Notes: generated by a model from the letters alone, not told the origin. 64,000 bases of DNA from DASYXZ01 sp035308965 (GCA_035308965.1 DATGFN010000019.1:408461-472460), one strand, 5' to 3'. Positions 18,141-27,799 are shown, counted from the first letter of the stretch. Numbers and translations are program-made.

Positions 18141-19070
18141 ATGAAGGCAGTGGTGCTGCATGAGTATGGTGGTCCCGAGAAGCTGAAGTTTGAAGAAAAC
18201 GTTCCCGAGCCGCAGATCAGCGGAGGCACGATACTGATCGAGGCAGCCGCGGCGAGCGTCAATCCGATTGACTGGAAGTTGCGTTCAGGGATACGGCAGA
18301 AGGATCTTCCGTTGTCGTTTCCGGCCATTCTGGGCCGCGACGTGAGTGGCGTCGTCCGGGCGGTGGGCTCAGATGTGAAGCACTTCAAGGCCGGCGACCG
18401 CGTTTTGGCGCTATCCAACGCGACCTATGCCGAATTGGTTGCCGTGGACGCTTCGGACGTAACCCATCTTCCGGATGGCGTGGACTTGGCGGACGCGGCG
18501 GCGATCCCGCTGATTGCGCTCACGGGAGACCAGCTTGTGCGCCTTGCGACAAAAGTAAAGAAGGGACAGGTTGTGCTGATCACGGGAGCGTTGGGCAGTG
18601 TTTGGCGCGCGGCGGTACATACGGCGAAAAAAATTGGCGCCCAGGTGATTGCAGGTGTTCGCGGGAAAGACCTGAATGACGCGCGCTCCCTCAGTGTCTC
18701 TGACGTGCTGCCGATTGATGACGATAAAGCGATTGAGAAACTCCGCCTGGTAGATGCAATTGCCGACACCGTGGGAGGGAACGTGGCAGCGAAGCTGATC
18801 GCGAAGGTAAGGCAGAGCGGCTCCTTTGGATACGCCGGTGTCTTGCCGGAAAGCGCGGCGGCTCAAAATCCGACAGTGAAGATTACGCGCGTCCAGGCGC
18901 ACCCTGATCCATCCAAGGTGCGTGAGTTTGCCGATGACGTGCGGGACGGCAAGTTCGTTCTGCCTATTGGCCGCCGGATGCCCTTGCGTGATGCAGCAGA
19001 AGCACATGTGCTGGGGGAGAAAGGCGGCATTGGGAAGATCCTCCTGCTGGCGCCGGATTCAAAACACTGA
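18141..19070 (+). CDS. NADP-dependent alcohol dehydrogenase / quinone oxidoreductase (MDR family)
   Basis: A 309-residue zinc-independent medium-chain reductase. It starts MKAVVLHEYGGPEKLKFEE, then AAAASVNPIDWKLRSG and the conserved LGRDVSGVVRAVGSDVKHFKAGDRV. ATG 18141 follows GGGAGG. The nucleotide-binding loop reads VLITGALGSVWRAA, where the usual AxxGGVG glycines are partly lost (Trp in place of Gly); the following alpha/beta units otherwise look normal. No structural-zinc cysteines are present, as in the QOR subgroup. It probably reduces quinones or enones with NADPH in the cytoplasm, but the altered loop leaves activity uncertain. Confidence 0.88.
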   Translation: MKAVVLHEYGGPEKLKFEENVPEPQISGGTILIEAAAASVNPIDWKLRSGIRQKDLPLSFPAILGRDVSGVVRAVGSDVKHFKAGDRVLALSNATYAELVAVDASDVTHLPDGVDLADAAAIPLIALTGDQLVRLATKVKKGQVVLITGALGSVWRAAVHTAKKIGAQVIAGVRGKDLNDARSLSVSDVLPIDDDKAIEKLRLVDAIADTVGGNVAAKLIAKVRQSGSFGYAGVLPESAAAQNPTVKITRVQAHPDPSKVREFADDVRDGKFVLPIGRRMPLRDAAEAHVLGEKGGIGKILLLAPDSKH

Positions 19071-19447
19071 TTTCTTCACGACGACCTCAGTGGACGGACG
19101 ACGGCCTACCCATGCCTATCGCCCATCGCGTCTAACCTCCACGTCAGAAGATCGGGTTGCAAACTTTACCTCCACCTGTTAACCGATGGCGGCCGGGAAT
19201 GCGCGCGGGGGGGAAATAATTTCTAAGCCGCCGACGATGCGCTCAGAGCCTTTCAATGAGTCGCTTGGCCTGCTGGTAGCAGCGGAGATTTCCAAGCAGT
19301 GCAATGCCGCCCGAATCGAGACGATGACATCTTCGATTGGAGCGATGGCGGTTTGACTACCTTTCCTGTTTTATTTAACATCGGAGGCAACCGTGGGGTT
19401 CGGTGACCCCGAATCGGACACTAACTGTGAGGGCACTGGTGAAACGC
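19071..19447. other. Non-coding gap
   Basis: About 375 bp between the MDR gene and the next hypothetical gene. I see no RNA gene, promoter consensus or strong hairpin; a poly-G run (CGCGGGGGGG) lies at about 19203-19213. Confidence 0.35.
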
Positions 19448-20161
19448 ATGGCGAACAATGCCAAGATCATCGCTTTAGCATTCTTTGTTCAGGTTCTCTT
19501 GCCCGGCGCAATCTGTCGGGCGCGAGCGCAGGGGGAGAAAACTCCCTATCCGGCCATGGCTCCTCTCGATCAGTACTTGATAAAGGACAAGAATAGTGAA
19601 ATCGCACTGGCTCGCACCGCTGCTCCAGCATCCATTTCGGACGGGGCCGAAGTGATGGTGCTCGGATCGAAGGGATATACAACCGCGGTGAAGGGCACGA
19701 ATGGCTTTCTCTGCCTGGTGGAACGTTCGTGGGGCGCCGCCACCGATAACCCGGGCTTCTGGAATCCCAAGGTGCGCGCGCCGCATTGCTTCAATCCGCC
19801 GGCGGCAAGGACCTTTGCGCCCATCTTCCTGATGAAGACCAAACTGGTATTGGCAGGAAAATCCAAGACCGAGATCGCCGAGGCAACCGCATCGGCATTG
19901 GATAAAAAGGAACTGCCCGCACTCGAACCGGGAGCGATGTGTTACATGCTGTCGAAGCAGCAATACCTGAACGATTCCGCCACGAGCTGGCATCCTCACC
20001 TGATGTTTTTTGTTCCGGGCGACGCAGCGAAGAGTTGGGGAGCCGATCTGCCGGGCTCGCCGGTTATCGCGGCGAATGACCCTGAAGAACGGGCGACGAT
20101 TTTCATGGTCTGGGTTGGCGAATGGTCCGATGGGACGCCGGCTCCGCCGGTTGCGCACTGA
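19448..20161 (+). CDS. Hypothetical exported protein
   Basis: About 237 residues from ATG 19448, with a clear signal peptide (MANNAKIIALAFFVQVLLPG ending near RARAQG). An in-frame GTG at 19403 would add 15 residues. The mature part holds a conserved-looking block (GFLCLVERSWGAATDNPGFW; RAPHCFNPPAART) and a later segment around ALEPGAMCYMLSKQQYLNDS with paired cysteines, ending in a VWVGEWSDGTPAPP tail. I do not recognise a family with certainty. The cysteines and signal suggest a periplasmic protein. It lies alone upstream of the GH28 gene, separated by a non-coding stretch, with no operon evidence. Confidence 0.7.
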   Translation: MANNAKIIALAFFVQVLLPGAICRARAQGEKTPYPAMAPLDQYLIKDKNSEIALARTAAPASISDGAEVMVLGSKGYTTAVKGTNGFLCLVERSWGAATDNPGFWNPKVRAPHCFNPPAARTFAPIFLMKTKLVLAGKSKTEIAEATASALDKKELPALEPGAMCYMLSKQQYLNDSATSWHPHLMFFVPGDAAKSWGADLPGSPVIAANDPEERATIFMVWVGEWSDGTPAPPVAH

Positions 20162-20505
20162 TCAGCAATAAGATGCTGTGGCGCGATACTTTTGCTCTTG
20201 AGGCATTCCGGCCGAATCGCGGGCCACTCGCAGAGGAGTTTTCGCTCATGCTTTTGGGCCACCCTCCCATGCCGACACGCGCCCTGATCGTGGATCGCCG
20301 ACCAAGCCCGCAACATCGTGCCGGGCTTCGTTCCATCGCCGGAAATCACAGCCCAATTTTGAACGCATGGTATCACCGTCAACAATATTGCCGGCGAAAG
20401 AAAAGCGACTCCGGCGTGGCAGCCAGCACATTAAGAACGAAGCCGCAATGTTCTTTGCTTTCTATGAAATTCGGGTTGCCGTTCATGCCCCTATTCCCGA
20501 ATTGG
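20162..20505. other. Probably non-coding stretch before the GH28 gene
   Basis: The GH28 reading frame stays open through here back to 20122, but the translation has no family similarity and is rich in Arg and Pro, so I regard it as upstream DNA rather than coding sequence. Confidence 0.45.
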
Positions 20506-22191
20506 ATGACGGGACGTGCCCACCTGCGGGGCACAGCCAAGAGCGGGCGTGATGAGAAAACCAGATTAGGATACTGGGCAGGGAAAATTCTGAGTTTGGG
20601 CCTGGTACTGTTCGTCCTCTTGTTTTCACCTCCTCTGCGCGCTCAGTTAAGCCTTCCCGTTTTCAATGTAAGACAATACGGCGCAACCGGGAAGAAAGAA
20701 GACAACGCCCAGGCCGCCTTCCAGAAGGCGGTTGATGCGTGCGCCCAAGCGGGCGGCGGCACGGTCTATTTGCCGCCGGGAGAGTACACTTCCGGAACTA
20801 TTCACCTGCACAGCCATGTGAGGTTCCGCGTGGAGGCGGGCGCCACGTTGTTCGCGTCCCCGGATACAGCTCTGTATGACAAGGCTTCCCTGCTTTACGG
20901 TGAAGACCTCCAGAACATTTCAATTGAAGGGCGCGGCACGATTGACGGACAGGGCGAATACGACTGGCGCATGAACGATCTTGATGACGCCTACATTCGC
21001 GACAACCAAATGGCGGCGCAGGCGGCGGGCGCATCGATGATGCGGTCGTTTCCGCGCGGGTATCCCAGGCGCACCCTCTACCCTCACATGATCCTGCTGC
21101 TGCGATGCAAGGACGTCTTCATCACCGGCCTTTCATTCTTGCGCTCGCCCAGTTGGACCATCAACCCCTACGCTTGCGAGCGGCTTACCATTGACGGCAT
21201 CTACATTCACACCAGCCTGAAGGACGGCGTGTGGGCGGACGGCATTGACCCCGACGGCTGCAAGGACGTTCGCATCTCCAATTCCACCATCGAGACGGGA
21301 GACGACGCCATTGTGTTTTACTCCTCAACCATTTGGGGACCCGCGCTGCCCTGCGAAAACATCACCATCACCAATTGCCGGCTCTCCTCCGCTTCGAGCG
21401 CGCTGAAATTTTGCGATGGCAATTCGAACTCAGTCCGCAACGTGACCGTGGACAATTGCGTGATCACCGGATCCAATCGCGGCATCGCGTTTATGGTTTA
21501 CGACGGCGGGTACGTGGAAAACGTGGTGCTCTCCAACCTGATTGTGAATTGCGAGCGCTTTGACTGGTTCTGGTGGGGCAATGGCGATCCCATCTATTTT
21601 ACCATCCAGCGGCGCAGCGAAAGCCTGGGGCAGCCGTTGAACCCGGGCGAACCGGCGGCAGGATCCATTCGAAACGTTATCATTCGCAACGTCATCGCCC
21701 ACGGAAAAGGAAGTTGCCTGATCAGCGGGCATCGCGAGAGCTGGCTGGATCACGTCAGCCTTGAAAATATCAAGTTCTATCTCTCTACCGATCCTTCCGC
21801 CGCTTACGACAGGTCGGTGAACGCCGTGCAATTTCGCTACGCGAAAAACCTCACCCTGAGCGGAGTTGAAGTGATTTGGGAAAAGCCCGAGTTGGCCAAT
21901 TGGCAAAGCGCCCTCTATTTCGAAGAGGTCAAGGGGCTGCGAGTGAGTGGATTCTCGGGAGGGCCGGCGAAACCGGGAACTGATACTCCTGCCATCGTCG
22001 TCAACCAAGTGCGAGACGCAACAATCAGCAGCTCGAAGGCATCGCCGGGAACAAGAGTGTATCTTTCCGTTCGGGGAGCGAACAGTGATGAGATCAATCT
22101 GACCGGCAACGATTTGCACGGAGTGGCAATTCCCTTCCGGGTGGATGAGGGCGCAAAGGAAGGCGCGGTCAAAGCTCTCAATAATTTTTGA
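20506..22191 (+). CDS. Glycoside hydrolase family 28 (polygalacturonase-like) protein
   Basis: About 561 residues from ATG 20506, with a signal segment (KILSLGLVLFVLLFSPPLRA). The pectate-lyase/GH28 right-handed beta-helix begins at FNVRQYGATGKKEDNAQAAF and AGGGTVYLPPGEYTSGTIHL, both typical of GH28. The catalytic region reads ADGIDPDGCKDVRI...TGDDAIVFYSS, keeping the Asp pair of the family; the canonical His-Gly motif downstream is not obvious, so specificity may differ from classic polygalacturonases. It likely cleaves galacturonan or rhamnogalacturonan outside the cytoplasm. The L-rhamnose mutarotase gene 70 bp downstream supports a rhamnose-containing pectin substrate. The start is uncertain since no strong ribosome-binding site is visible. 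Confidence 0.88.
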   Translation: MTGRAHLRGTAKSGRDEKTRLGYWAGKILSLGLVLFVLLFSPPLRAQLSLPVFNVRQYGATGKKEDNAQAAFQKAVDACAQAGGGTVYLPPGEYTSGTIHLHSHVRFRVEAGATLFASPDTALYDKASLLYGEDLQNISIEGRGTIDGQGEYDWRMNDLDDAYIRDNQMAAQAAGASMMRSFPRGYPRRTLYPHMILLLRCKDVFITGLSFLRSPSWTINPYACERLTIDGIYIHTSLKDGVWADGIDPDGCKDVRISNSTIETGDDAIVFYSSTIWGPALPCENITITNCRLSSASSALKFCDGNSNSVRNVTVDNCVITGSNRGIAFMVYDGGYVENVVLSNLIVNCERFDWFWWGNGDPIYFTIQRRSESLGQPLNPGEPAAGSIRNVIIRNVIAHGKGSCLISGHRESWLDHVSLENIKFYLSTDPSAAYDRSVNAVQFRYAKNLTLSGVEVIWEKPELANWQSALYFEEVKGLRVSGFSGGPAKPGTDTPAIVVNQVRDATISSSKASPGTRVYLSVRGANSDEINLTGNDLHGVAIPFRVDEGAKEGAVKALNNF

Positions 22192-22260
22192 CGCAATTTG
22201 CATTCTGATTCGTGCGGTCCCTCATGCGCCGCACAACAAAAAGCGGAGAAGGAGAATTTG

Positions 22261-22581
22261 ATGGAACGCGTCTGTTTTTTGTTAAAAGTTAAAAAAGTGC
22301 GGTTGAAGGAATACAAAAAACGCCACAAGGCGGTGTGGCCCGACATGCTGGAGGCACTGAGGGAAACCGGCTGGCACAATTACTCGCTCTTTCTGAGAAA
22401 GGACGGGTTGCTGGTGGGCTATTTTGAAACCCCCAGCCTGGCGCGGGCGCTGAAGGGGATGGCGAAACGCGAGGTCAATGAACGTTGGCAACGCGATATG
22501 TCCAGCTTCTTCGAGTCGCTCGATGGCCGGCGTCCCGATGAAGCTTTCCAGCGGCTGGAAGAAATTTTCTTTCTGGCCTGA
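22261..22581 (+). CDS. rhaM: L-rhamnose mutarotase
   Basis: A 106-residue protein matching the RhaM family in length and motifs: MERVCFLLKVKKVRLKEYKK, then RHKAVWPDMLEALRETGWHN and YSLFLRKDGLLVGYFE. It interconverts the alpha and beta anomers of L-rhamnose ahead of isomerisation. ATG 22261 follows AAGGAGAATTTG, a good ribosome-binding site. It is directly downstream of the GH28 gene on the same strand and probably co-transcribed, linking rhamnogalacturonan breakdown to rhamnose uptake. No rhamnose isomerase, rhamnulokinase or aldolase lies beside it. Confidence 0.9.
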   Translation: MERVCFLLKVKKVRLKEYKKRHKAVWPDMLEALRETGWHNYSLFLRKDGLLVGYFETPSLARALKGMAKREVNERWQRDMSSFFESLDGRRPDEAFQRLEEIFFLA

Positions 22582-22717
22582 TCGGTCTCCCTTCCAACTT
22601 TCGGGCCGGAGCGCGCGCCAATTCCGGCCGGCCCGTTGCGCGCCGAAATGAGTGGGAGTATGTTAGACGAGTGCCGGGAAATGAAAATGCAAATCGCGGA
22701 TGGGTGGAGGCAACTCA

Positions 22718-23830
22718 ATGAAGGCAATAACAGCGGGAACCTGCGCTCTGGCGGCGTGCCTGGCCGCCATTCTGCTGGGAGCCAGTGCGCCTCCTAAAAC
22801 CAATCCAGCCCCCTCTTGGAATCAGAAAGCGGCCGCTGCCTACCTTGATTACAGGGAGGGCTGGTGGAATGCATGGCCCACCGCCGCGCGCGATCACGAT
22901 ACGTTCTGCGTCTCGTGCCACACCGCCGTGCCTTACGCTCTTTCGCGATCTTCGCTTCGAGCGGGACTGGGCGAAGCTACTGCTTCCCCCCAGGAACGCG
23001 CTCTTATCGAAAATGTGGCCAAGCGTGTTCGCCTGTGGAATGAAGTCCAGCCTTTCTATAGCGACGAGAAACGCGGCATCTACAAATCCTCTGAATCCCG
23101 TGGCACGGAGAGCGTCCTGAATGCGTTGATCCTCTCGAGCCATGACGCGCCCGGCGGAAAGCTTGGCGCCGACACGCGCACCGCCTTGCACAACATGTGG
23201 GCGCTTCAGTTAAATGGCGGCGACGCGAAGGGAGCGTGGCCATGGCTCCGGTTTGATAACGAGCCTTGGGAAGCAAATGACTCGCAGTATTATGGTGCAT
23301 GTCTGGCGGCGGTCGCCGTGGGGACGGCGCCGGAAAACTACAATGCCAGTCCCGATGCCCAGACCAACTTCGGCCCGCTTCGCGAATACCTCAACCGGGG
23401 CGCTGCCAGCCAATCCCCCATCAATCGGGTCGTGCTGCTGTGGGCATCGGCGAAATGGCCGGGCCTGCTGGCCCCGGAACTGCAAGAAGACATCATCAAG
23501 GAGATTCAGGAAAAGCAGCAGGCTGACGGAGGGTGGAGCCTCTCATCAATGGTCGGCTCGTGGAAGCGAAAAGACGGAACTCCTTTGGAAGCCGCCAGCG
23601 ATGGCTACGCCACCGGCTTGGTCGTCTATGCACTCGAACAGTCGGGCCTCAAGCGCGAGGACGTCCATCTGACGCGTGGCCTTGACTGGCTGGTGAACAA
23701 TCAGAATAAAACAGAAGGCATTTGGCTGGGCTATTCTTTGAACAAACGGCGCGACCAAACCTCCGAGACGGGCCGGTTTATGAGCGACGCGGCAACCGCT
23801 TATGCCGTGCTGGCTTTGTCGCAAAAATAG
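22718..23830 (+). CDS. Exported prenyltransferase/squalene-cyclase-fold protein with CxxCH motif
   Basis: A 370-residue protein starting at ATG 22718, 7 nt after GGAGG. It has a short signal peptide (LAACLAAILLGAS), then C64-V-S-C67-H68, a cytochrome-type heme site, in the segment DTFCVSCHTAVPYALSRSSL. The rest consists of alpha-alpha barrel repeats of the terpene cyclase/prenyltransferase class (GTESVLNALILSSHD; QQADGGWSLSSMVGSW; AASDGYATGLVVYALEQSG; MSDAATAYAVLALS). The DxDD catalytic motif of squalene-hopene cyclases is not visible, so it is probably not a cyclase. Known homologues are annotated as cytochrome- or prenyltransferase-like proteins without assigned function. It is monocistronic, just upstream of the convergent ADOP permease. 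Confidence 0.82.
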   Translation: MKAITAGTCALAACLAAILLGASAPPKTNPAPSWNQKAAAAYLDYREGWWNAWPTAARDHDTFCVSCHTAVPYALSRSSLRAGLGEATASPQERALIENVAKRVRLWNEVQPFYSDEKRGIYKSSESRGTESVLNALILSSHDAPGGKLGADTRTALHNMWALQLNGGDAKGAWPWLRFDNEPWEANDSQYYGACLAAVAVGTAPENYNASPDAQTNFGPLREYLNRGAASQSPINRVVLLWASAKWPGLLAPELQEDIIKEIQEKQQADGGWSLSSMVGSWKRKDGTPLEAASDGYATGLVVYALEQSGLKREDVHLTRGLDWLVNNQNKTEGIWLGYSLNKRRDQTSETGRFMSDAATAYAVLALSQK

Positions 23831-23877
23831 CTCCAAACCGGCGTCTCCGAATTGCTCCTGCCGCCACTGTTTTGCGC

Positions 23878-26415
23878 CTATTCATATCGCAAGGCAACCA
23901 TGGGATCCAGGCGGCTGGCGCGGAGGGCCGGAAGATATCCCGCTGCGCAGGCCACCATCGTCAAACCAATTGTCGCCATGACTAGGGTCAGTGGGTCGTG
24001 CGCCGTCAGGCCATAGAGTTGGCTTTGCACCATGCGGGTCAGCGCGAGCGCGGCGGGCACGCCCACGCCCACGCCAATCGCCACCAGCCACAGCACGTCG
24101 CGCATGACCAGCCAAATCACATTTTTGCGCTCCGCCCCCAGCGCCATGCGGATGCCAATCTCCCGCCGCCGCTGCGCAACCGTGTAGGTCATTACACCAT
24201 AGAGACCTATCGTAGCCAGCAGGGTGGCGAGAAATCCGAAGACCGTGGAAAGGCTGGCGATCATCCTTTCGGTTGTGAGCGAATTGTCAATTTGCGTTTC
24301 GGTGGATCGCATCCCATAGACCGGCAAAGTCGAATCGAGTGCGCGCACGTTCGCACGCAGGGTGGGCATCAGTTGGTTGGGATCGGCGGAGGTCCTTGCA
24401 TACACTGTCATATTACCCACTTGGTTGCTGCCCAAATAGGAGATATACGCCTGCACTGGAATTTCGTCGCGCAGGCTCGTGTATTTGATGTCCTTCACAA
24501 CTCCTATAACCTCCATGGGCGTCTTCGTTCCCGGGTCACTTCCAAAACCAATGTGACGCCCAATTGGGTTTTGGCCCTTGAAATAGCGCTTGGCGAACGA
24601 CTCGTTGATCATCACGGCGGTCGGGGACATGTCGTCAGGCTTCGGTCCGTTCTGAACCTGCCCGTTGTCCTTGGTGGTAAAGTCCCGCCCCGCGATGATG
24701 GGTACGCCGAGAGTGGCGAAATAATTGGGGCTGATCTGGTTCATGAACGGCTCTGGCTGATCGCCGGGAGTGGCGGCCGTGTAGCCCTCCACCGTCATGC
24801 TGCTGTCCCACTCGTTGTCTTCGAGAATCCGGACAGCGGCCATGCCCACCGATTGCACCCCGGGGATTGAGTTCACCCTATCCGTCAATTGTTGCAGAAA
24901 AATCTTCTCCCGTTCGGGCTTGTATCCGTCTATGGAAGGATCAATGTCAAAACCAATCAGCCGCTGGGCTGGGAAACCCGGCCCCAGATTGCTCAGATTT
25001 CTGAGGCTGCGCAAAAAAAGACCGGCGCCCACCAGGAGCAGGAGCGAGAGCGACACTTGGGCCACCACCAGGGACTTGCGCAGTCCGGCGTGGCCGCCGC
25101 CCACCACTGCGCCAGCCTGGTCTTTCAGCGTGCGCCCGACGTCAGGCTTTGTTGCCTTAAGGGCCGGGACGAGGCCAAACAAAATTCCTGTGACCAGCGT
25201 GACGGCCAGAGTAAAAAGGAGAATTCGCAAGTCAGGTGCGGTGGAAATGCTGATGCCCCCGGAATCCGACGGCATGTAGATGGCCATCAATGCGCGGTCG
25301 GCCCAGAAAGCGAAGGCAAGGCCGGCAAGCCCGCCAACGGCAAACAGGCATAACGTTTCCACCAGAAGCTGGCAGACGATTCTCCCCCGGCTGGCGCCCA
25401 CCGCCAGCCTTACTGCGATCTCTTTCTGCCGGCCCGCGGCCTTGGCCAGCAGAAGATTAGCAAGATTCGAGCATGCGATGATCAGCACCACTCCGGTGAT
25501 GGACATCAAAACCCAAAGCGGTGTGGAAAGCTCGCGCCTTAAGTATGACCGGCCTTGCGAGCCCGGCAGGACATCGATGGTCATTTTGAGAAATTCATCC
25601 CGATCGTATTTTGAGGCGTGGGCGAAGGCCGCCTCCTGCACTTCCATTTCGATCATGGAATGCATGTAGGGTTGCAGTGATGCCTTTGCCTTCGCTTGGG
25701 TAATGCCCGGCTTCAATCTCCCAAAAGCGTTCACCCAGCGGTTCCGCCGATTCGTCAACATTTCCGGATTACCCACGCCAAGGTCCGGCTGCTCCACGAT
25801 GGGGATAAACAATTTGGACTGAAATCCAAGCTCGACGTCGTCAAAACCCGGCTGGGCAACTCCAATCACTGTCATCGTGTGATTGTTAATCGACAGGTTT
25901 TTACCCAGGACCCCCGGGTTGGCGGCAAACCGCTGCCTCCAATAAGCGTAGCTCAAAACCACCTGCGGTGCGCCGTTGGCGACGCGGTCCACCTCCGGCG
26001 TGAAAGTGCGGCCTAGGACGGTTCCAACTCCGAGGACGCTGAAGTAAGTCCCCGAAACCAGTGAAGCGTGCACGAGTTCGGCCTGACCACCCTCAACCAT
26101 GTTGACACTGATGGGAAAGCGGCAGAACATACCCGTAAAGACCTCATTGTGATCTTTAAAATCTTTGTACATGGGATAGGAAATGGCGTTGCCACCCCAA
26201 TTACTTCCGTAATGACGGCCATTTTCGGTAAGCAACACCAGTTGCAGCGGGTCTTTCACCGGCAGGAGGCGAAGCAATATCTGGTCAAGCAGGGAGAAAA
26301 TGGCTGTGTTGGCGCCGATACCGAGCGCCAAGGTGAGAACAGCAATGGCAGTGAATAATGGATTTTTGGCCAGGACGCGGACAGCGTAGCGAATATCTCC
26401 TGCAATGTTACCCAT
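23878..26415 (-). CDS. ADOP-type ABC transporter permease (MacB-like, duplicated FtsX domains)
   Basis: An 845-residue acidobacterial duplicated orphan permease. It opens with the family hallmark DIRYAVRVLAKNPLFTAIAV and LTLALGIGANTAIFSLLDQI, followed by a periplasmic MacB-PCD domain (residues about 50-260), an FtsX permease domain (about 290-420), a second transmembrane/PCD half (about 445-680) and a second FtsX domain ending in QLYGLTAHDPLTL and ALRASRLDPMVALRYE. Eight transmembrane helices are expected. No ATPase gene lies next to it, as usual for ADOP genes, which are expanded in Acidobacteriota. The substrate is unknown; peptide, lipoprotein or antibiotic export is suggested by MacB similarity. 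It strongly supports the taxonomic guess. Confidence 0.93.
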   Translation of the reverse strand: MGNIAGDIRYAVRVLAKNPLFTAIAVLTLALGIGANTAIFSLLDQILLRLLPVKDPLQLVLLTENGRHYGSNWGGNAISYPMYKDFKDHNEVFTGMFCRFPISVNMVEGGQAELVHASLVSGTYFSVLGVGTVLGRTFTPEVDRVANGAPQVVLSYAYWRQRFAANPGVLGKNLSINNHTMTVIGVAQPGFDDVELGFQSKLFIPIVEQPDLGVGNPEMLTNRRNRWVNAFGRLKPGITQAKAKASLQPYMHSMIEMEVQEAAFAHASKYDRDEFLKMTIDVLPGSQGRSYLRRELSTPLWVLMSITGVVLIIACSNLANLLLAKAAGRQKEIAVRLAVGASRGRIVCQLLVETLCLFAVGGLAGLAFAFWADRALMAIYMPSDSGGISISTAPDLRILLFTLAVTLVTGILFGLVPALKATKPDVGRTLKDQAGAVVGGGHAGLRKSLVVAQVSLSLLLLVGAGLFLRSLRNLSNLGPGFPAQRLIGFDIDPSIDGYKPEREKIFLQQLTDRVNSIPGVQSVGMAAVRILEDNEWDSSMTVEGYTAATPGDQPEPFMNQISPNYFATLGVPIIAGRDFTTKDNGQVQNGPKPDDMSPTAVMINESFAKRYFKGQNPIGRHIGFGSDPGTKTPMEVIGVVKDIKYTSLRDEIPVQAYISYLGSNQVGNMTVYARTSADPNQLMPTLRANVRALDSTLPVYGMRSTETQIDNSLTTERMIASLSTVFGFLATLLATIGLYGVMTYTVAQRRREIGIRMALGAERKNVIWLVMRDVLWLVAIGVGVGVPAALALTRMVQSQLYGLTAHDPLTLVMATIGLTMVACAAGYLPALRASRLDPMVALRYE

Positions 26416-26533
26416 CGAATCTATCCTCCGTAAGGGTCTTTCTTCTTAGACGGAGACTTGGCGTATAAGTTTGGTGGATATTTTAGAATTAAGCGCGGTC
26501 CGGCAATCTACAGTGCTCAATTGAAATCCACTC

Positions 26534-27799
26534 CTAGGTGAGAAAAATAATTATCCCCGGCGTCCCCAACGGCGTAAATTGCCCTGTGAAAGTAAGCGCG
26601 CCCGTGGCACGGTTGACCCGGAAAGTCGTGATCGCGTCCGCTCTCTGGTTACAGGAATAGAGATAATTCCCTGTCGGCTCGATATTGAAGCTGCGGGGAT
26701 AATCGCCCCGAGTCCATTCCTCGCCCATGAGCGTCAGCGTCCCCTCGGCGCCAATAGAAAACCAGGCGATGCTGTCATGCAGGCGGTTGGCGGCGTAAAC
26801 AAATCTTGCGTCTGGCGAGACCATTATTTCCGAGGTGAAGTTCGTGCCGGCGAATCCCTTGGGCAGGCTGGAAATAGTCTGCCTGGCCTTCAGCCTTCCG
26901 CTGGCTCCGTCATAGTCATAAGTCACCACAGTGGAGCCTTCTTCTTGCAATGCATAAAACCAGAGGCCGCTGGGATGGAAGGTGAAGTGGCGCGGCCCGT
27001 CCCCCGGCGGTAGTGAAATCGAAGCAGGATTACCGGGATTCAGCTTGCCGTTTTGGACGTCAAATTTGTAAATAAAGACTTGATCCAGTCCCAGGTCACT
27101 GGCAATTACAAACTTTCCCGCCGGATCGGCCTGGATCATGTGGGCGTGAGGCCTGTCGTGGCCGCTGATGGCAAAACTTCCAGCTGGCGCGCTGGCCGCG
27201 TGCGGAGATCCTATGGCGCCGGCATCGTGGATGATGTCAGTCGGCGCGCCAAGCTCTCCTTTGGGCATGACAGGAAGAACGGCCACTATTCCGCCCTGGT
27301 AATTGGCCACCAGTACGTATTTGCCGGAAGGGTGAACGCTCAGGTGGGCCGGGCCCGCGCCTTCCGAGCTTACCGTGTTCAACAGCGTCAGGCCGCCGTT
27401 CGAGCGGTCAATGGAATAGGCGCTCACTGAACCGTTGGCCGTGCCTTGATAGTTCGAGATTTCATTGGCCGAGTACAAGTGGGTTCGCGATGGATCAAGA
27501 GCCAGCCAGGCCGGGTTCGAGTCATTCGGAAAGAGCTCGCGTTGCTTCAGATTGCCTGTGGCAGGGTCCATTTCAAAAAGGTAAATACCCTGCCCACGAC
27601 CCTGGGCGCCTTCCGGACCTTGGGGTGAACTGTAGGTGCCCACATAAGCGAAAACCGGTTTCGTAGCACGACTTGCCCGGCCATCCTGGGCCGCAAACAC
27701 GGACGGGGCCATGGCGAAAGTCGCGGCAGCCCTCAGGAACTCGCGGCGCGAGGTATTGCAGTGCCGGTTACATTGCAGCTCTGTTTCATCGGGTAACAT
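26534..27799 (-). CDS. Lactonase family protein (6-phosphogluconolactonase-like seven-bladed propeller)
   Basis: A 421-residue protein with a TAT-type N-terminus (TSRREFLRAAATFAMAPSVFA) and a YkgB/Pgl-type beta-propeller: FAYVGTYSSPQGPEG, NDSNPAWLALDPSRTHLYSA, GAGPAHLSVHPSGKYVLVAN and GDGPRHFTFHPSGLWFYALQ are characteristic blade motifs. Cytoplasmic relatives hydrolyse 6-phosphogluconolactone; exported ones such as this probably act on other lactones, for example aldonolactones made by Gfo/Idh/MocA oxidoreductases, one of which is encoded at 13337. It stands alone between the ADOP permease and the divergent DUF6282 gene. The start at 27799 is the first Met before the TAT motif. Confidence 0.9.
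   Translation of the reverse strand: MLPDETELQCNRHCNTSRREFLRAAATFAMAPSVFAAQDGRASRATKPVFAYVGTYSSPQGPEGAQGRGQGIYLFEMDPATGNLKQRELFPNDSNPAWLALDPSRTHLYSANEISNYQGTANGSVSAYSIDRSNGGLTLLNTVSSEGAGPAHLSVHPSGKYVLVANYQGGIVAVLPVMPKGELGAPTDIIHDAGAIGSPHAASAPAGSFAISGHDRPHAHMIQADPAGKFVIASDLGLDQVFIYKFDVQNGKLNPGNPASISLPPGDGPRHFTFHPSGLWFYALQEEGSTVVTYDYDGASGRLKARQTISSLPKGFAGTNFTSEIMVSPDARFVYAANRLHDSIAWFSIGAEGTLTLMGEEWTRGDYPRSFNIEPTGNYLYSCNQRADAITTFRVNRATGALTFTGQFTPLGTPGIIIFLT

Noticed and set aside
18141..19070. MDR gene as a pseudogene
   Set aside because: Only the nucleotide-binding loop is unusual; the frame is intact and of normal length, with a good ribosome-binding site.
20122..20505. Extension of the GH28 gene to a far upstream start
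   Set aside because: The extra translation has no resemblance to the family, and a signal peptide is reached only from the later ATG.
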